DNA of 35,687 nucleotides from DATBFG01 sp036558645 (GCA_036558645.1 DATBFG010000117.1:1-35687); one strand, 5' to 3'; positions 24,383 to 32,806 are shown, counted from the stretch's first letter. Notes: generated by a model not told the origin, from the sequence alone. A program made the numbers and translations.

Positions 24383-24411
24383 AGTCTAGGTTGGGGTGTG
24401 AGCGGTGTCAA
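24383..24411 (-). promoter_or_regulatory. Sigma-70-type promoter of the orphan nuoB
   Basis: Minus strand: TTGACA (24406-24411, perfect -35), 17 bases, TAGACT (24383-24388, two mismatches). Start of transcription near 24376, leaving a leader of about 44 bases. The -35 region lies just outside the end of the upstream YVTN gene. Confidence 0.65.
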
Positions 24412-24428
24412 TGAGCGTCACTGATTCG

Positions 24429-25457
24429 TCAGTCGACGCCCTGACTTCGCTTCTTGATGTTTATGATCGTGACGACATTCTGGCTCGGGATCGGAGCGTA
24501 GGCTTTGGTACCGTCGGCGGTGACGGCCAGACTCCCAGAGCCGGGGATGTTAATGGTGCCGATCAGCGAGGTTGAGGGGGTCAGCAGCTGAAGCTGAGAT
24601 CCCCCGAGCACGACGAAGGAATTATCGGGAGCGACGGTGACCCGGCCGGCAGCGGCGATCGATTGGACGAACGTGTCCGTGGAAGTCGATATCAGATTCA
24701 CTACGCCCTGCGGCACCACGGGACAGCCAATGTTGTCGAATCTATGGCTGGAGCAACCATTTTCATCCGAGGTCCAAACTTGGCTACCATCCGGCGAAAC
24801 CGTGATTTTCTCTCCAACGTTCGGAAAACCCGTTATCCCCTTAAGCAGAGTGTCGGTGGCGATGTCGAACTTTCCGACAGCGTCATGGCCCGAGTGGCCT
24901 CCCGGCCCATAGCACTGGTAGTTCACGTAGAGGAACTTGCCGTCAGGTGTAACCGCGACTCCCTCCGGACATTCAATGGTCGAGACGGTGCTGACGCTGT
25001 TGGTACTCGTATCAATCTTCTTTAGGCCCAAATATTCCATTGCCAGGTAGACTTTCGCGCCGTCTGGCGTGATCGCCAAGTCGCGGACCGGGCCGCCTGT
25101 AGCGATGGTCGTGACCTGCTTGGTGGCTGTGTCGATGACGCTGACATCCGCGACATTCTGGCCGACATAAACCTTGGTTCCGTCTGGCGAGACTGCGAGC
25201 GCATCGGGCTTTGCGCCCACAATCACGATGAGCGTGACCGCATCGGTTGCGGTGTCGATCACGGTGACACTCTTGCCGTTGCCGTTTGAGACGTACAGTT
25301 CAGAGCCATCCGGTGTCAGCAGGGCACTCAATGGCCGGTTACCGGCCCTGATCGACTTGGAAACAGTGAAGGTCTTGGCAGTCTGCGCAGCGCACGCGCT
25401 GACTGCAACCAGCAATAACAAGCAGGCGAAAATTCTACGAGCGTTGTCGATGACCAT
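24429..25457 (-). CDS. YVTN-type beta-propeller lipoprotein
   Basis: 342 residues. A lipoprotein signal with lipobox VSAC (Cys21 in LLLLVAVSACAAQ) is followed by about seven repeats of the type LTPDGSELYVSNGNGKSVTVIDTAT, the YVTN/YncE beta-propeller pattern. Such proteins sit on the periplasmic side of a membrane and probably bind partners; no enzymatic site is visible. Two cysteine pairs (ECPEG with NYQCYG, NGCSSH with NIGCPV) could form disulfides. The start is fixed by GGAGG 9 bases before ATG 25457. A TATACT (minus strand, 25506-25511) is a probable -10, without a good -35. It is divergent from the glycosyltransferase gene. Confidence 0.88.
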   Translation of the reverse strand: MVIDNARRIFACLLLLVAVSACAAQTAKTFTVSKSIRAGNRPLSALLTPDGSELYVSNGNGKSVTVIDTATDAVTLIVIVGAKPDALAVSPDGTKVYVGQNVADVSVIDTATKQVTTIATGGPVRDLAITPDGAKVYLAMEYLGLKKIDTSTNSVSTVSTIECPEGVAVTPDGKFLYVNYQCYGPGGHSGHDAVGKFDIATDTLLKGITGFPNVGEKITVSPDGSQVWTSDENGCSSHRFDNIGCPVVPQGVVNLISTSTDTFVQSIAAAGRVTVAPDNSFVVLGGSQLQLLTPSTSLIGTINIPGSGSLAVTADGTKAYAPIPSQNVVTIINIKKRSQGVD

Positions 25458-25547
25458 AACGGCTAACCTCCACGGACGCTCCTAAACCTTCGAGCAAGGC
25501 ACGGCAGTATACAACGGAATCGATAGTTACTGACGGCTCCCTCCTGT

Positions 25548-25576
25548 TTGCCCCTTTCCACGCAATCAGTTACAAA
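25548..25576 (+). promoter_or_regulatory. Probable promoter of the GT39-like gene
   Basis: TTGCCC (25548-25553), 17 bases, TACAAA (25571-25576). Transcription would start near 25583, leaving only about 6 bases before the ATG at 25589, a nearly leaderless message. Confidence 0.4.
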
Positions 25577-25588
25577 TGAAGCATCCCG

Positions 25589-26899
25589 ATGGAGGACCAG
25601 AGCGCCCCGCCGCCGACGAAGTCAGCTGTCCTGAATTCCTATCGCCGCTGGTGGGCTACGGCGCGCACATCCTTTTTCTGGATTCTGCTGATCGCATTCT
25701 CGGTGCGTGTCGCCACCATCCTCATCAGCCACAGCTACAAGTTCCGTACCAATGATGACAACTTCAGCTTTGGTTGGGAGATGGGCCGCGTGGGACGTTC
25801 GCTGGCAGCGGGAGAGGGATTTAGCAGCCCCTTCAACCTGAAGACCGGGCCGACTGCCTGGGAGCCGCCGTTGTATCCGTTTCTGATCGCCGGAGTGTTC
25901 AAGATATTCGGCATCTATACGCGCGGATCCGCGCTAGTCTTGCTTCTCATCAATAGCGTCTTTTCTACGCTCACCTGCATTCCTGTATTTCTCATAGCCA
26001 GACGAATTTTCGGTGAGCGGGTGGGAGTCGCCTCTGTCTGGACCTGGGCTCTCCTGCCGTACGTAACCTACTGGTGTACGCGCTGGGTGTGGGAGACAAG
26101 TTTTTCGACGATGTTGCTCACCGTGCTGGTCTGGCTCACGCTGGTAATGGCGGAGCGTGAGGGATTCACGCAGTGGTTAGAATATGGAACGCTTTGGGGG
26201 ATTGCTGCGTTAAGTAATACGTCGGTCCTGGCCTTCCTGCCGGTATCGGGTTTGTGGATCTGGTATCACCGTTGGAAACTCGGCAAACGATCACTCGGCG
26301 GCGTGGTGCTGGCGTCCGCAGTCTTCTTCGCGTTCATCACACCGTGGTTGTATCGCAACTACCGCACCTTTGACCAGGTCATTTTTCTCCGATCGAATTT
26401 CGGCGCTGAGCTTCGCCTTGGCAACGGGCCGGGTGCAGATGGAACATGGATGGAGTACTTGCATCCGACCCAAAACGTGCATGAGATGCGCCGCTACATG
26501 CAGATGGGCGAATTGGCATATGTGGCGACGCGCAAGAAAGAAGCGGAGGAGTTTATCCATGCCGACTTCATCCGCTTCTTGGGGCTGGATCTGAAGCGAT
26601 TCATCTACTACTGGGCAGGGGCTCCGAGGCTTTCTAACATCCCGCAACTGGCGCAAGTGAAAAATTCGCTTTTTCTCACGACATCCATACTTTGTTTCTG
26701 GGGACTGGCGAGGGCGATCCGCAAGGGAAAGCCGGGAGCCTGGCTGCTGTTTCTGCTTTTGCTCTTCTATCCGCTGGTGTACTACATCACCTTTCCGCAT
26801 CCGCGATACCGTCACCCTATCGATCCTGAGATCGGGATGATAGGGATCTATCTGCTGTCTGAGGCTGAAGTTCGGAAACGCGGACTCGGTAAAGGGTAG
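25589..26899 (+). CDS. GT39/ArnT-like membrane glycosyltransferase
   Basis: 436 residues with about ten membrane helices, of the dolichyl-phosphate-mannose-protein mannosyltransferase/ArnT type (GT-C fold). After the first helix comes the periplasmic loop with acidic residues (FRTNDDNFSFGWEMGRVGRSL), the expected place of the catalytic Asp, and then TAWEPPLYPFLIAGVFKIFG, the usual PPLYP signature of this family. Such enzymes use a polyprenyl-phosphate sugar as donor and modify lipid or protein on the outer face of the inner membrane. The acceptor is unknown. The C-terminus has FPHPRYRHPIDPE, the typical final loop. Clear coding region; no GT partner genes adjoin. Confidence 0.88.
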   Translation: MEDQSAPPPTKSAVLNSYRRWWATARTSFFWILLIAFSVRVATILISHSYKFRTNDDNFSFGWEMGRVGRSLAAGEGFSSPFNLKTGPTAWEPPLYPFLIAGVFKIFGIYTRGSALVLLLINSVFSTLTCIPVFLIARRIFGERVGVASVWTWALLPYVTYWCTRWVWETSFSTMLLTVLVWLTLVMAEREGFTQWLEYGTLWGIAALSNTSVLAFLPVSGLWIWYHRWKLGKRSLGGVVLASAVFFAFITPWLYRNYRTFDQVIFLRSNFGAELRLGNGPGADGTWMEYLHPTQNVHEMRRYMQMGELAYVATRKKEAEEFIHADFIRFLGLDLKRFIYYWAGAPRLSNIPQLAQVKNSLFLTTSILCFWGLARAIRKGKPGAWLLFLLLLFYPLVYYITFPHPRYRHPIDPEIGMIGIYLLSEAEVRKRGLGKG

Positions 26900-27007
26900 T
26901 CTGCACCAACCGTTGGTCGATCTTTCCTCTAGAACCGGCTCGGCCGGTGTTTCCGAGACTCACAATTTCAGCCCTGCCCCGTCTAAGCCATGACGACGGA
27001 GGAAACC

Positions 27008-27901
27008 ATGAATTCCCGACGCAGAATCTCCACTTGGGCTGGGGCAATCCTAGGATCTCTATGTGCACTGGTCCTGGTTGGACAGTTGCACGCAGTCGAA
27101 CATCCGGGACAGTTGACGGAAGAATTTCATCAGACCTATCCGTTGGCGCCGAATGGTCGCGTGAGCTTGGAGAATATCAACGGTCCAGTCCACATCAATG
27201 CCTGGGATCGCAATGAAGTGAAGGTCGACGCGGTCAAATACGCGCACACCAAAGAGCGTCTCGACGAGGCAAAAATAAGAGTGGAAGCGCAAAGTGATAG
27301 CGTCCACATTCACACGGAATATCCTCATCAAACCCAGACGTTCACCGATGACGATCGCGACAATCCCGCCAGCGTGGAATACACGTTGACCGTGCCGCGG
27401 AAAACCGAATTGGACAATATTGAATTGATTAACGGAGCTCTGGATGTGAACGGTACTACGGGCGAGGTGCGAGCTTCGTGCATCAATGGACGATTGCGCG
27501 CAGGGGGCCTGGGGGGACGAGTGAAACTCTCCACGGTGAATGGTCCGCTGGATGTGGCGTTTGCCTCACTCGAGGGGACGTCGATTGATCTGGAATCAGT
27601 GAATGGAAGTTTGCGCCTAACGTTGCCTTCCGATGCCAAGGCTGAAATCGAGGCTTCAACTGTGCACGGCGGGATCGAGAACGATTTTGGATTGAGAGTA
27701 GTGAATCACCGGTATGTTGGCCACGATCTCGACGGGCAGCTTGGCGGTGGTGGTACACGCATTCGACTGAACAACGTGAATGGGAGAATTGAAGTCCGCC
27801 ACGCAAACGATAACCGAGCCTTGAGTCCTGCTACGAATACGAGTAGCCATCGCGATGATGATCGCGATGACGATGACAACGATGATGGAGACTCGATCTA
27901 A
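27008..27901 (+). CDS. Secreted DUF4097-type beta-strand-repeat protein
   Basis: 297 residues. GGAGGAAACC precedes ATG 27008 (an upstream in-frame ATG at 26990 has no site). A Sec signal (GAILGSLCALVLVGQLHA) is followed by the DUF4097/adhesin-like repeats marked by recurrent NG motifs: SLENINGPVHINAWD, ELINGALDVNG, SCINGRLRAGG, STVNGPLDV, SVNGSLRLT and NNVNGRIEVRH. These build a right-handed beta-helix-like solenoid. The C-terminus is a strongly acidic tail of Asp, Arg and Asn (HRDDDRDDDDNDDGDS), possibly calcium-binding. Function unknown; exported or periplasmic. Its stop overlaps the convergent methyltransferase stop by four bases. Confidence 0.88.
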   Translation: MNSRRRISTWAGAILGSLCALVLVGQLHAVEHPGQLTEEFHQTYPLAPNGRVSLENINGPVHINAWDRNEVKVDAVKYAHTKERLDEAKIRVEAQSDSVHIHTEYPHQTQTFTDDDRDNPASVEYTLTVPRKTELDNIELINGALDVNGTTGEVRASCINGRLRAGGLGGRVKLSTVNGPLDVAFASLEGTSIDLESVNGSLRLTLPSDAKAEIEASTVHGGIENDFGLRVVNHRYVGHDLDGQLGGGGTRIRLNNVNGRIEVRHANDNRALSPATNTSSHRDDDRDDDDNDDGDSI

Positions 27902-28647
27902 TAGATCGTGTATCCCGGGGCGGCGTTGCGCACATCGGGTTTTGAGGCCATGAGCAACAGCGCTCCGGTGAGCTTGAAGGCTTTCAAGTCCTGGATTGTG
28001 TCAAAAGACTTTGTCTTGTAATCATCCGGCGTGGGCGTGTCGTCAGGAATCTGCACGGCCTCAACTTTCTCGAACGCGTGCTTCTTCAGCAATTCGACGT
28101 ACTCTGCAGACGAGCGCACATGGACCGGGACCTTGAGCTTATCGACCCACTGCAGCGAGTATGGGTTGTCCTTGTAGAGGTTAATCAGGATATGCAGGCG
28201 TCCACGAGGAGCCATCACTCGAAATAACTCGGCCAGTGCTCGGTCCTGATCGGCATAGTAATAGAAGGATTCGACGGAAAGGACCTTGTCAAAGAAGTTT
28301 TCTTCCCAGGGAATCTGCTGCGCGGAACCCCAAACGTACAGAATGTTCTCAAAGTCCTTGGATAGGACCCGGGCCTGGCGGATCATCTCATCCGAAATGT
28401 CAATCCCAACCACCTGTCCAAAACCTTCGGGACCTTCAGCAACCAACCGCGCAAGCAGTCGTGTGGCCCATCCTGACCCGCATCCGAGGTCCAGCACGCG
28501 TTCTCCGGGACGCAGGTCCATTCGGCGAATGGTCTTCGAGGTAATGTCGAGATGATGTTGCTCCATCTTCTCGCCCTCGCCGGCCTCAGCCCAGCGATTG
28601 AATTCCTGTTGCAGCCGGTCGTCGGGAGTCTCGGATTTGTTAGGCAT
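27898..28647 (-). CDS. Class I SAM-dependent methyltransferase
   Basis: 249 residues, Rossmann-fold methyltransferase. Motif I is VLDLGCGSGWATRLLA (51-66), the acidic ribose-binding residue is in VVGIDISDEMI, then YVWGSAQQIPWEENFFDKVL and FRVMAPRGRLHILI, as in UbiE/type-11 enzymes. Substrate cannot be read from the sequence; no biosynthetic partners are present. ATG 28647 lacks a Shine-Dalgarno, but TAAAAT (minus strand, 28654-28659) ends 6 bases before it, indicating a leaderless mRNA. Its stop overlaps that of the DUF4097 gene inside a 15-base palindrome. Confidence 0.9.
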   Translation of the reverse strand: MPNKSETPDDRLQQEFNRWAEAGEGEKMEQHHLDITSKTIRRMDLRPGERVLDLGCGSGWATRLLARLVAEGPEGFGQVVGIDISDEMIRQARVLSKDFENILYVWGSAQQIPWEENFFDKVLSVESFYYYADQDRALAELFRVMAPRGRLHILINLYKDNPYSLQWVDKLKVPVHVRSSAEYVELLKKHAFEKVEAVQIPDDTPTPDDYKTKSFDTIQDLKAFKLTGALLLMASKPDVRNAAPGYTIY

Positions 28648-28739
28648 ATCCGAATTTTATCGCGAGTTATCGGTTCGATGGCGAGGGCGCGGCAGAGTGC
28701 CACGAAAACAGAGCGATATGCTACAGTTGGGCCTTCCTC

Positions 28740-28910
28740 ATGGGCCCAGATCCACAGAAAGCGTCAGCCAGCCCAAAGCCTGACGTGCTGTACTGTCCCC
28801 GCTGCGCCCAGGAAGTGATCGATCCGCTCACCTGCGGCGATTGTTCGGCGGTGATTTGCCGGCGCTGCGGAAGCGTGCTCGAATCTCCTGACGAACTTGG
28901 GATGGGATAA
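28740..28910 (+). CDS. Zinc-ribbon microprotein (56 residues)
   Basis: A short frame, ATG 28740 to TAA 28908-28910. It contains three CxxC pairs: Cys19/22 (YCPRC), Cys32/35 (TCGDC) and Cys40/43 (ICRRC), in a 25-residue stretch, followed by a short acidic tail ending in ESPDELGMG. This is a zinc-ribbon or treble-clef-like arrangement, and I recall similar short acidobacterial proteins. The gene stops three bases before the ATG of the APC permease, so the two are likely one transcription unit. A possible -10 (TATGCT) lies about 17 bases before the start; no Shine-Dalgarno is evident. Function unknown; regulatory or chaperone-like roles would fit a zinc ribbon. Confidence 0.78.
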   Translation: MGPDPQKASASPKPDVLYCPRCAQEVIDPLTCGDCSAVICRRCGSVLESPDELGMG

Positions 28911-28913
28911 TTC

Positions 28914-30335
28914 ATGGACATTCTGGCTACTAATGAAAGTGCCAGCGATACCAAGCCAAGCCTAATACGTGGGCTCTCTCTTCTTGATTCCGTCTTGCTA
29001 TTGGTGAGCGGGATCATCGGCTCATCGATTTTTCTCACTGCCAAGGACATCGCATCGCCCCTCCCGAATCCCGTTCTGTTCTTTCTGGTGTGGATACTGG
29101 GTGCGCTGATTTCGATGTTCGCCTGCTTCGCCTTCGCGGAGCTGGGATCGATGTTTCCCGACTCAGGCGGGCAGTACGTTTATTTACGCGAGGCGTACGG
29201 CGACCTTACGGCTTTTCTGTATGGCTGGATGCTGTTCAGCGTGGCCAATGGTGGCACCATTGCCGCGCTTGCGGTGGCTTCAGCGGCGTACATGGGACAA
29301 ATCATCCCGTTCGTTTCGCAAGAACACATCCTGTTCACGTTTGCCGGCAACAACTTCACGAGGGCACACCTGCTCGGCCTGGTTCTGATCGTCGTCTTGA
29401 CCTACGTCAACGTGGTGGGACTGCGCTGGGGCGCATTGCTACAGAATCTTTCGACCTGGACGAAATTTACGGCAATGGCGGCGTTTGTCCTGCTTGGTTT
29501 TGCCATTGGCAAGGGAGATTGGATTCACTTCAGTCAGTCAACCGCTGGGGGACTGAGCATGGGTCTCAGCCCCGGCGCTCTGATTTCTGCGCTGGGTGTT
29601 GGCTTGATCGCGGTCTTCTGGGCGTACGACGGTTGGGTGTACATCACGTGGGTGGCGGGCGAGGTGAAAGATCCACGGCGTAATGTGCCGATGGCCATGG
29701 TGCTAGGGGTCTTGGCGGTGGCAGCTATTTATCTGGCAATGAACGTAGCTTATGTATATGCCCTGCCGCTGTCCGAAGTAGCAAAACACGAGACCATCGC
29801 TCACGCGGCGGCGGCACAGCTTTTCTCTCCGCAAGCAGCAATATGGCTTTCTGCCATGATCGCGCTTTCATGCTTCAGCGCGGCGGCGACCTGCACGCTA
29901 TCCGGCGCGCGCGTTTACATGGCCATGGCGCAGCATGGAATCTTCTTTCGCAAGATGGGAGAGATTCATCCGAAGTGGCGGACACCAGCGTTCAGCCTGA
30001 TTGGTCAAGGCATCTGGGCCGCGCTGCTCACGGTGAGCGGACGCTACGATCAGCTGTACACATACGTCATTTTCGGAATGGTGCTGTCGTATACGCTGAC
30101 CGTGATTGCTTTATTCGTGCTGCGTTGGAAGCGCCCTGATGTGCCTCGCCCTTATCGCTGCACGGGATACCCATGGCTGCCGGCGCTCTATGTTTTGATT
30201 GGTGCAGGCTGGACCCTGAACACGATCATCACTCGTCCTGCTGAGACCCTGGCAGGCATAGGAATTATCCTCGCGGGAGTGCCGGGCTTCCTTTACTGGA
30301 AGCGGGCGAATCGAAAGCAAGCCTCTGCGGAGTAG
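28914..30335 (+). CDS. APC-family amino-acid permease (LAT-like)
   Basis: 473 residues, about 12 membrane helices. APC/LeuT-fold signs are LLLVSGIIGSSIF in helix 1 (the GSG/GIIGSGIF substrate motif), FAELGSMFPDSGGQYVYLREAYG in helix 3, and FWAYDGWVYITWVAGEVKDPRRN in helix 6. These match the LAT/SteT branch of amino-acid exchangers. Substrate unassigned. ATG 28914 is chosen because it directly follows the zinc-ribbon gene; the Shine-Dalgarno is weak. Its stop at 30335 lies three bases before the Clp-N gene, and GGAG near the junction serves that next gene. The four genes 28914-32727 plus the next permease lie in one direction with short gaps. Confidence 0.92.
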   Translation: MDILATNESASDTKPSLIRGLSLLDSVLLLVSGIIGSSIFLTAKDIASPLPNPVLFFLVWILGALISMFACFAFAELGSMFPDSGGQYVYLREAYGDLTAFLYGWMLFSVANGGTIAALAVASAAYMGQIIPFVSQEHILFTFAGNNFTRAHLLGLVLIVVLTYVNVVGLRWGALLQNLSTWTKFTAMAAFVLLGFAIGKGDWIHFSQSTAGGLSMGLSPGALISALGVGLIAVFWAYDGWVYITWVAGEVKDPRRNVPMAMVLGVLAVAAIYLAMNVAYVYALPLSEVAKHETIAHAAAAQLFSPQAAIWLSAMIALSCFSAAATCTLSGARVYMAMAQHGIFFRKMGEIHPKWRTPAFSLIGQGIWAALLTVSGRYDQLYTYVIFGMVLSYTLTVIALFVLRWKRPDVPRPYRCTGYPWLPALYVLIGAGWTLNTIITRPAETLAGIGIILAGVPGFLYWKRANRKQASAE

Positions 30336-30338
30336 CCG

Positions 30339-31127
30339 ATGTTCGAGCGTTACACGGAAAAAGCGCGGCGGGTAATCTTCTTTGCGCGCTATGAAGCCAT
30401 CCAGTTGGGATCGAATTTTATTGAGACAGAGCATTTGCTGCTCGGATTTCTGAGAGAGAATCAAGCGTTCATCACACGTTTTCTCCCGAACCTTAGATAT
30501 GATTCCATCCGCAAGGAAATTGAAGAACGATCAATTAAAGCACCCAGCATATCTCCGTCCGTAGATCTTCCTTTAAGCGACGAATCGAAGCGAGTCTTAG
30601 CCTATGCAGCGGAAGAGGCGGAGCGACTCGCACATCGTCACATCGGCAGCGAGCACCTGGTTCTAGGATTGCTTCGCGAACAACGCTGCTACGCTAGCCA
30701 ATTGCTGCAGCGTCACGGCGCTCACTTGGATACTCTGAGACTGAGGCTGGGCTCCGACCAGACGCAAGACGTGATAGTCATTCATAACGCAGAATACGAG
30801 CCCAATTATGTTGAATCAGCAGTGGCTGAATGCCGGCGCTTCGTATGGCAAAAAAAGAATTTTGCGGCTCCAGATGTAGTTCTCCGTCGGAGCGACGGGA
30901 CAATCTCCTTCGATATGAGCCTAGCGCAGGATCCGACAACGTACGAAATACTGAAGGGAGGCTGGCAGGAGACTGAATGCATGGTTTGCCACTGGTCGCT
31001 AGACGAGTCCGAAGACCACGAACACAACACTGGCTATACCAACGGCCGCAATTGGCTCTGCACGGAATGCTATGACAAGTTCATGAAACCCCCAGACCAA
31101 CCCTCGCCCACCCCAACGAGCACCTAG
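30339..31127 (+). CDS. Stand-alone Clp-N-domain protein with C-terminal zinc-finger-like module
   Basis: 262 residues. Residues 1-63 (MFERYTEKARRVIFFARYEA, SNFIETEHLLLGFLRE) and about 80-140 (LSDESKRVLAYAAEEAERLA, HIGSEHLVLGLLRE) are two Clp repeat (Clp_N) domains as found at the N-terminus of ClpC/ClpA. No AAA+ module follows. Instead a linker leads to a C-terminal module with CMVCHW (Cys214, Cys217) and CTECYDKF (Cys241, Cys244), probably a zinc site. Clp_N normally binds adaptors or substrates for a AAA+ unfoldase, so this may be an adaptor or a decoy; that is inference. GGAG near the APC stop precedes the ATG. It is followed by a HerA-like ATPase after 76 bases. Confidence 0.88.
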   Translation: MFERYTEKARRVIFFARYEAIQLGSNFIETEHLLLGFLRENQAFITRFLPNLRYDSIRKEIEERSIKAPSISPSVDLPLSDESKRVLAYAAEEAERLAHRHIGSEHLVLGLLREQRCYASQLLQRHGAHLDTLRLRLGSDQTQDVIVIHNAEYEPNYVESAVAECRRFVWQKKNFAAPDVVLRRSDGTISFDMSLAQDPTTYEILKGGWQETECMVCHWSLDESEDHEHNTGYTNGRNWLCTECYDKFMKPPDQPSPTPTST

Positions 31128-31203
31128 CCGCTGCGTTGAACTGCTATTCTCTTGGCAAGCACATGATGAACTCTGAATCCATCCCCCATTGGAGATGACC
31201 CAC

Positions 31204-32727
31204 ATGCCTGAGCCCCTCCTCATCGCAAAATCCGACGAAGAACTCTACCTGCTCCCAGCGATGGCCAATCGCCATGGACTCGTGGCGGGGGCGACTGGCA
31301 CCGGGAAAACAGTCACGCTGCAGGTGATGGCGCAGGCTTTCAGCAATATCGGCGTGCCCGTGTTCGCGGCAGATGTTAAGGGCGATCTGTCAGGTGTTAG
31401 CCAGCCAGGGATATCGAGCCCCAAGTTGCAGGAGAGAGTGAAGAAACTAGGCCTGGGCAATATCTCATTCTCGGGCGCGCCCGTCGTTTTCTGGGATGTG
31501 TTTGGAGAAGAGGGCCACCCAGTACGCGCCACCGTTTCCGAGATGGGTCCGCTGCTGTTCAGCCGCATCCTGGGCTTGAACGACACGCAAACCGGTGTGC
31601 TCACGCTGGCATTCAAGATCGCCGACGACCAGGGTCTACTCCTCATGGATCTCAAAGACCTGCAGGCCATGCTGCAACATGTCGGAGAGAAGGCAAAGGA
31701 TCTGCAAACTGAATACGGGAATATCTCGGCGGCCAGTATCGGCACAATCCAAAGGAACCTCGTAGCGCTCCAGCAGCAAGGAGGCGACAAGTTTTTTGCC
31801 GAGCCAGCGTTGAATCTTGATGACTTGATCCAGACTCAAGGCTCTCGCGGAATGGTCAACATTCTGGCGGCAGATAAGCTGATGGAGCAGCCACAACTTT
31901 ATGCGACATTCCTGCTGTGGTTGCTCTCTGAACTCTTCGAGAACTTGCCGGAAGTTGGCGATCAGGACAAACCCAAACTGGTTTTCTTCTTCGATGAAGC
32001 GCACCTGTTGTTCAACGACTTACCCCAGAGTCTGCAGAGCAAGATCGAGCAGGTGATTCGACTGGTGCGGTCGAAGGGTGTGGGCGTCTATTTTGTGACG
32101 CAGAATCCAACTGACATTCCCGATGTCATCCTTGGACAGCTGGGAAACCGGATCCAGCATGCTTTGCGCGCGTTCAGCCCGAAGGATCAGAAAGCTGTAC
32201 GCGCCGCCGCACAGACGTTCCGCTCGAATCCGAAGCTGGACGTAGAGAAGGTAATCACTGAACTCGAGGTTGGAGAAGCATTGGTCTCGTTCCTCGACGA
32301 GAAAGGCGCGCCTGGTATCGTGCAGCGCGCTACGATTTGCCCGCCGGTCAGCCAGATCGGTGCCATCACTCCGCAGCAGCGCCAAGAGATCATGCAGAAT
32401 TCTCCTGTTGCCGGGGTCTACGAGAAGACTGTCGATCGTGAGTCTGCCTATGAACGTTTGAAAGGTAAAGCGCAACAGCCAGTTTCAAACGTGCAAGTAG
32501 AACAGCATCAACAGCAGGAGCAAAACCAGCCGTGGTATGCCGATTTAGGCAAACTGGCAGGTGGACTCGCGATGGGAACCGGCGCGGGCCGAGGCCGCGG
32601 GGGTGACAGCCTGGCGGAAGCCATGATGAAGAGCGCGGCGCGTTCCATGGGCAGCTCCGTGGGTCGCCAGATCATCCGCGGAGTGATGGGTTCGCTGCTA
32701 GGGGGCAGCAATCGCAGCAGGTACTGA
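31204..32727 (+). CDS. HerA-like/YjgR-type ATPase (DUF853)
   Basis: 507 residues. Walker A is GATGTGKT (29-36) and Walker B is LVFFFDEAHLLF (about 260-271), followed by FVTQNPTDIPDVILGQLGNRIQHALRAF, the typical arginine-finger region of the family. This resembles E. coli YjgR, a HerA/FtsK-superfamily ATPase of unknown function; true HerA works with NurA, which is absent here. The C-terminal part has a glutamine-rich stretch (VEQHQQQEQNQPWY) and a glycine-rich tail (GTGAGRGRGGDS). GGAG precedes ATG 31204, chosen over a TTG at 31189. A toxin or phage-defence role is not indicated by the neighbours. Confidence 0.9.
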   Translation: MPEPLLIAKSDEELYLLPAMANRHGLVAGATGTGKTVTLQVMAQAFSNIGVPVFAADVKGDLSGVSQPGISSPKLQERVKKLGLGNISFSGAPVVFWDVFGEEGHPVRATVSEMGPLLFSRILGLNDTQTGVLTLAFKIADDQGLLLMDLKDLQAMLQHVGEKAKDLQTEYGNISAASIGTIQRNLVALQQQGGDKFFAEPALNLDDLIQTQGSRGMVNILAADKLMEQPQLYATFLLWLLSELFENLPEVGDQDKPKLVFFFDEAHLLFNDLPQSLQSKIEQVIRLVRSKGVGVYFVTQNPTDIPDVILGQLGNRIQHALRAFSPKDQKAVRAAAQTFRSNPKLDVEKVITELEVGEALVSFLDEKGAPGIVQRATICPPVSQIGAITPQQRQEIMQNSPVAGVYEKTVDRESAYERLKGKAQQPVSNVQVEQHQQQEQNQPWYADLGKLAGGLAMGTGAGRGRGGDSLAEAMMKSAARSMGSSVGRQIIRGVMGSLLGGSNRSRY

Positions 32728-32806
32728 GAATTTAATTGCTCTTGGCTTCGTATCGGTGTTATCTGTGGCTGGCTCGCATGCGCTGAACTGACCCGAGATC
32801 ACTTTC

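Noticed and set aside
31204..32727. HerA-like ATPase as part of a phage-defence system
   Set aside because: No NurA, nuclease or other defence partner is near, and the sequence is of the housekeeping YjgR/DUF853 type.
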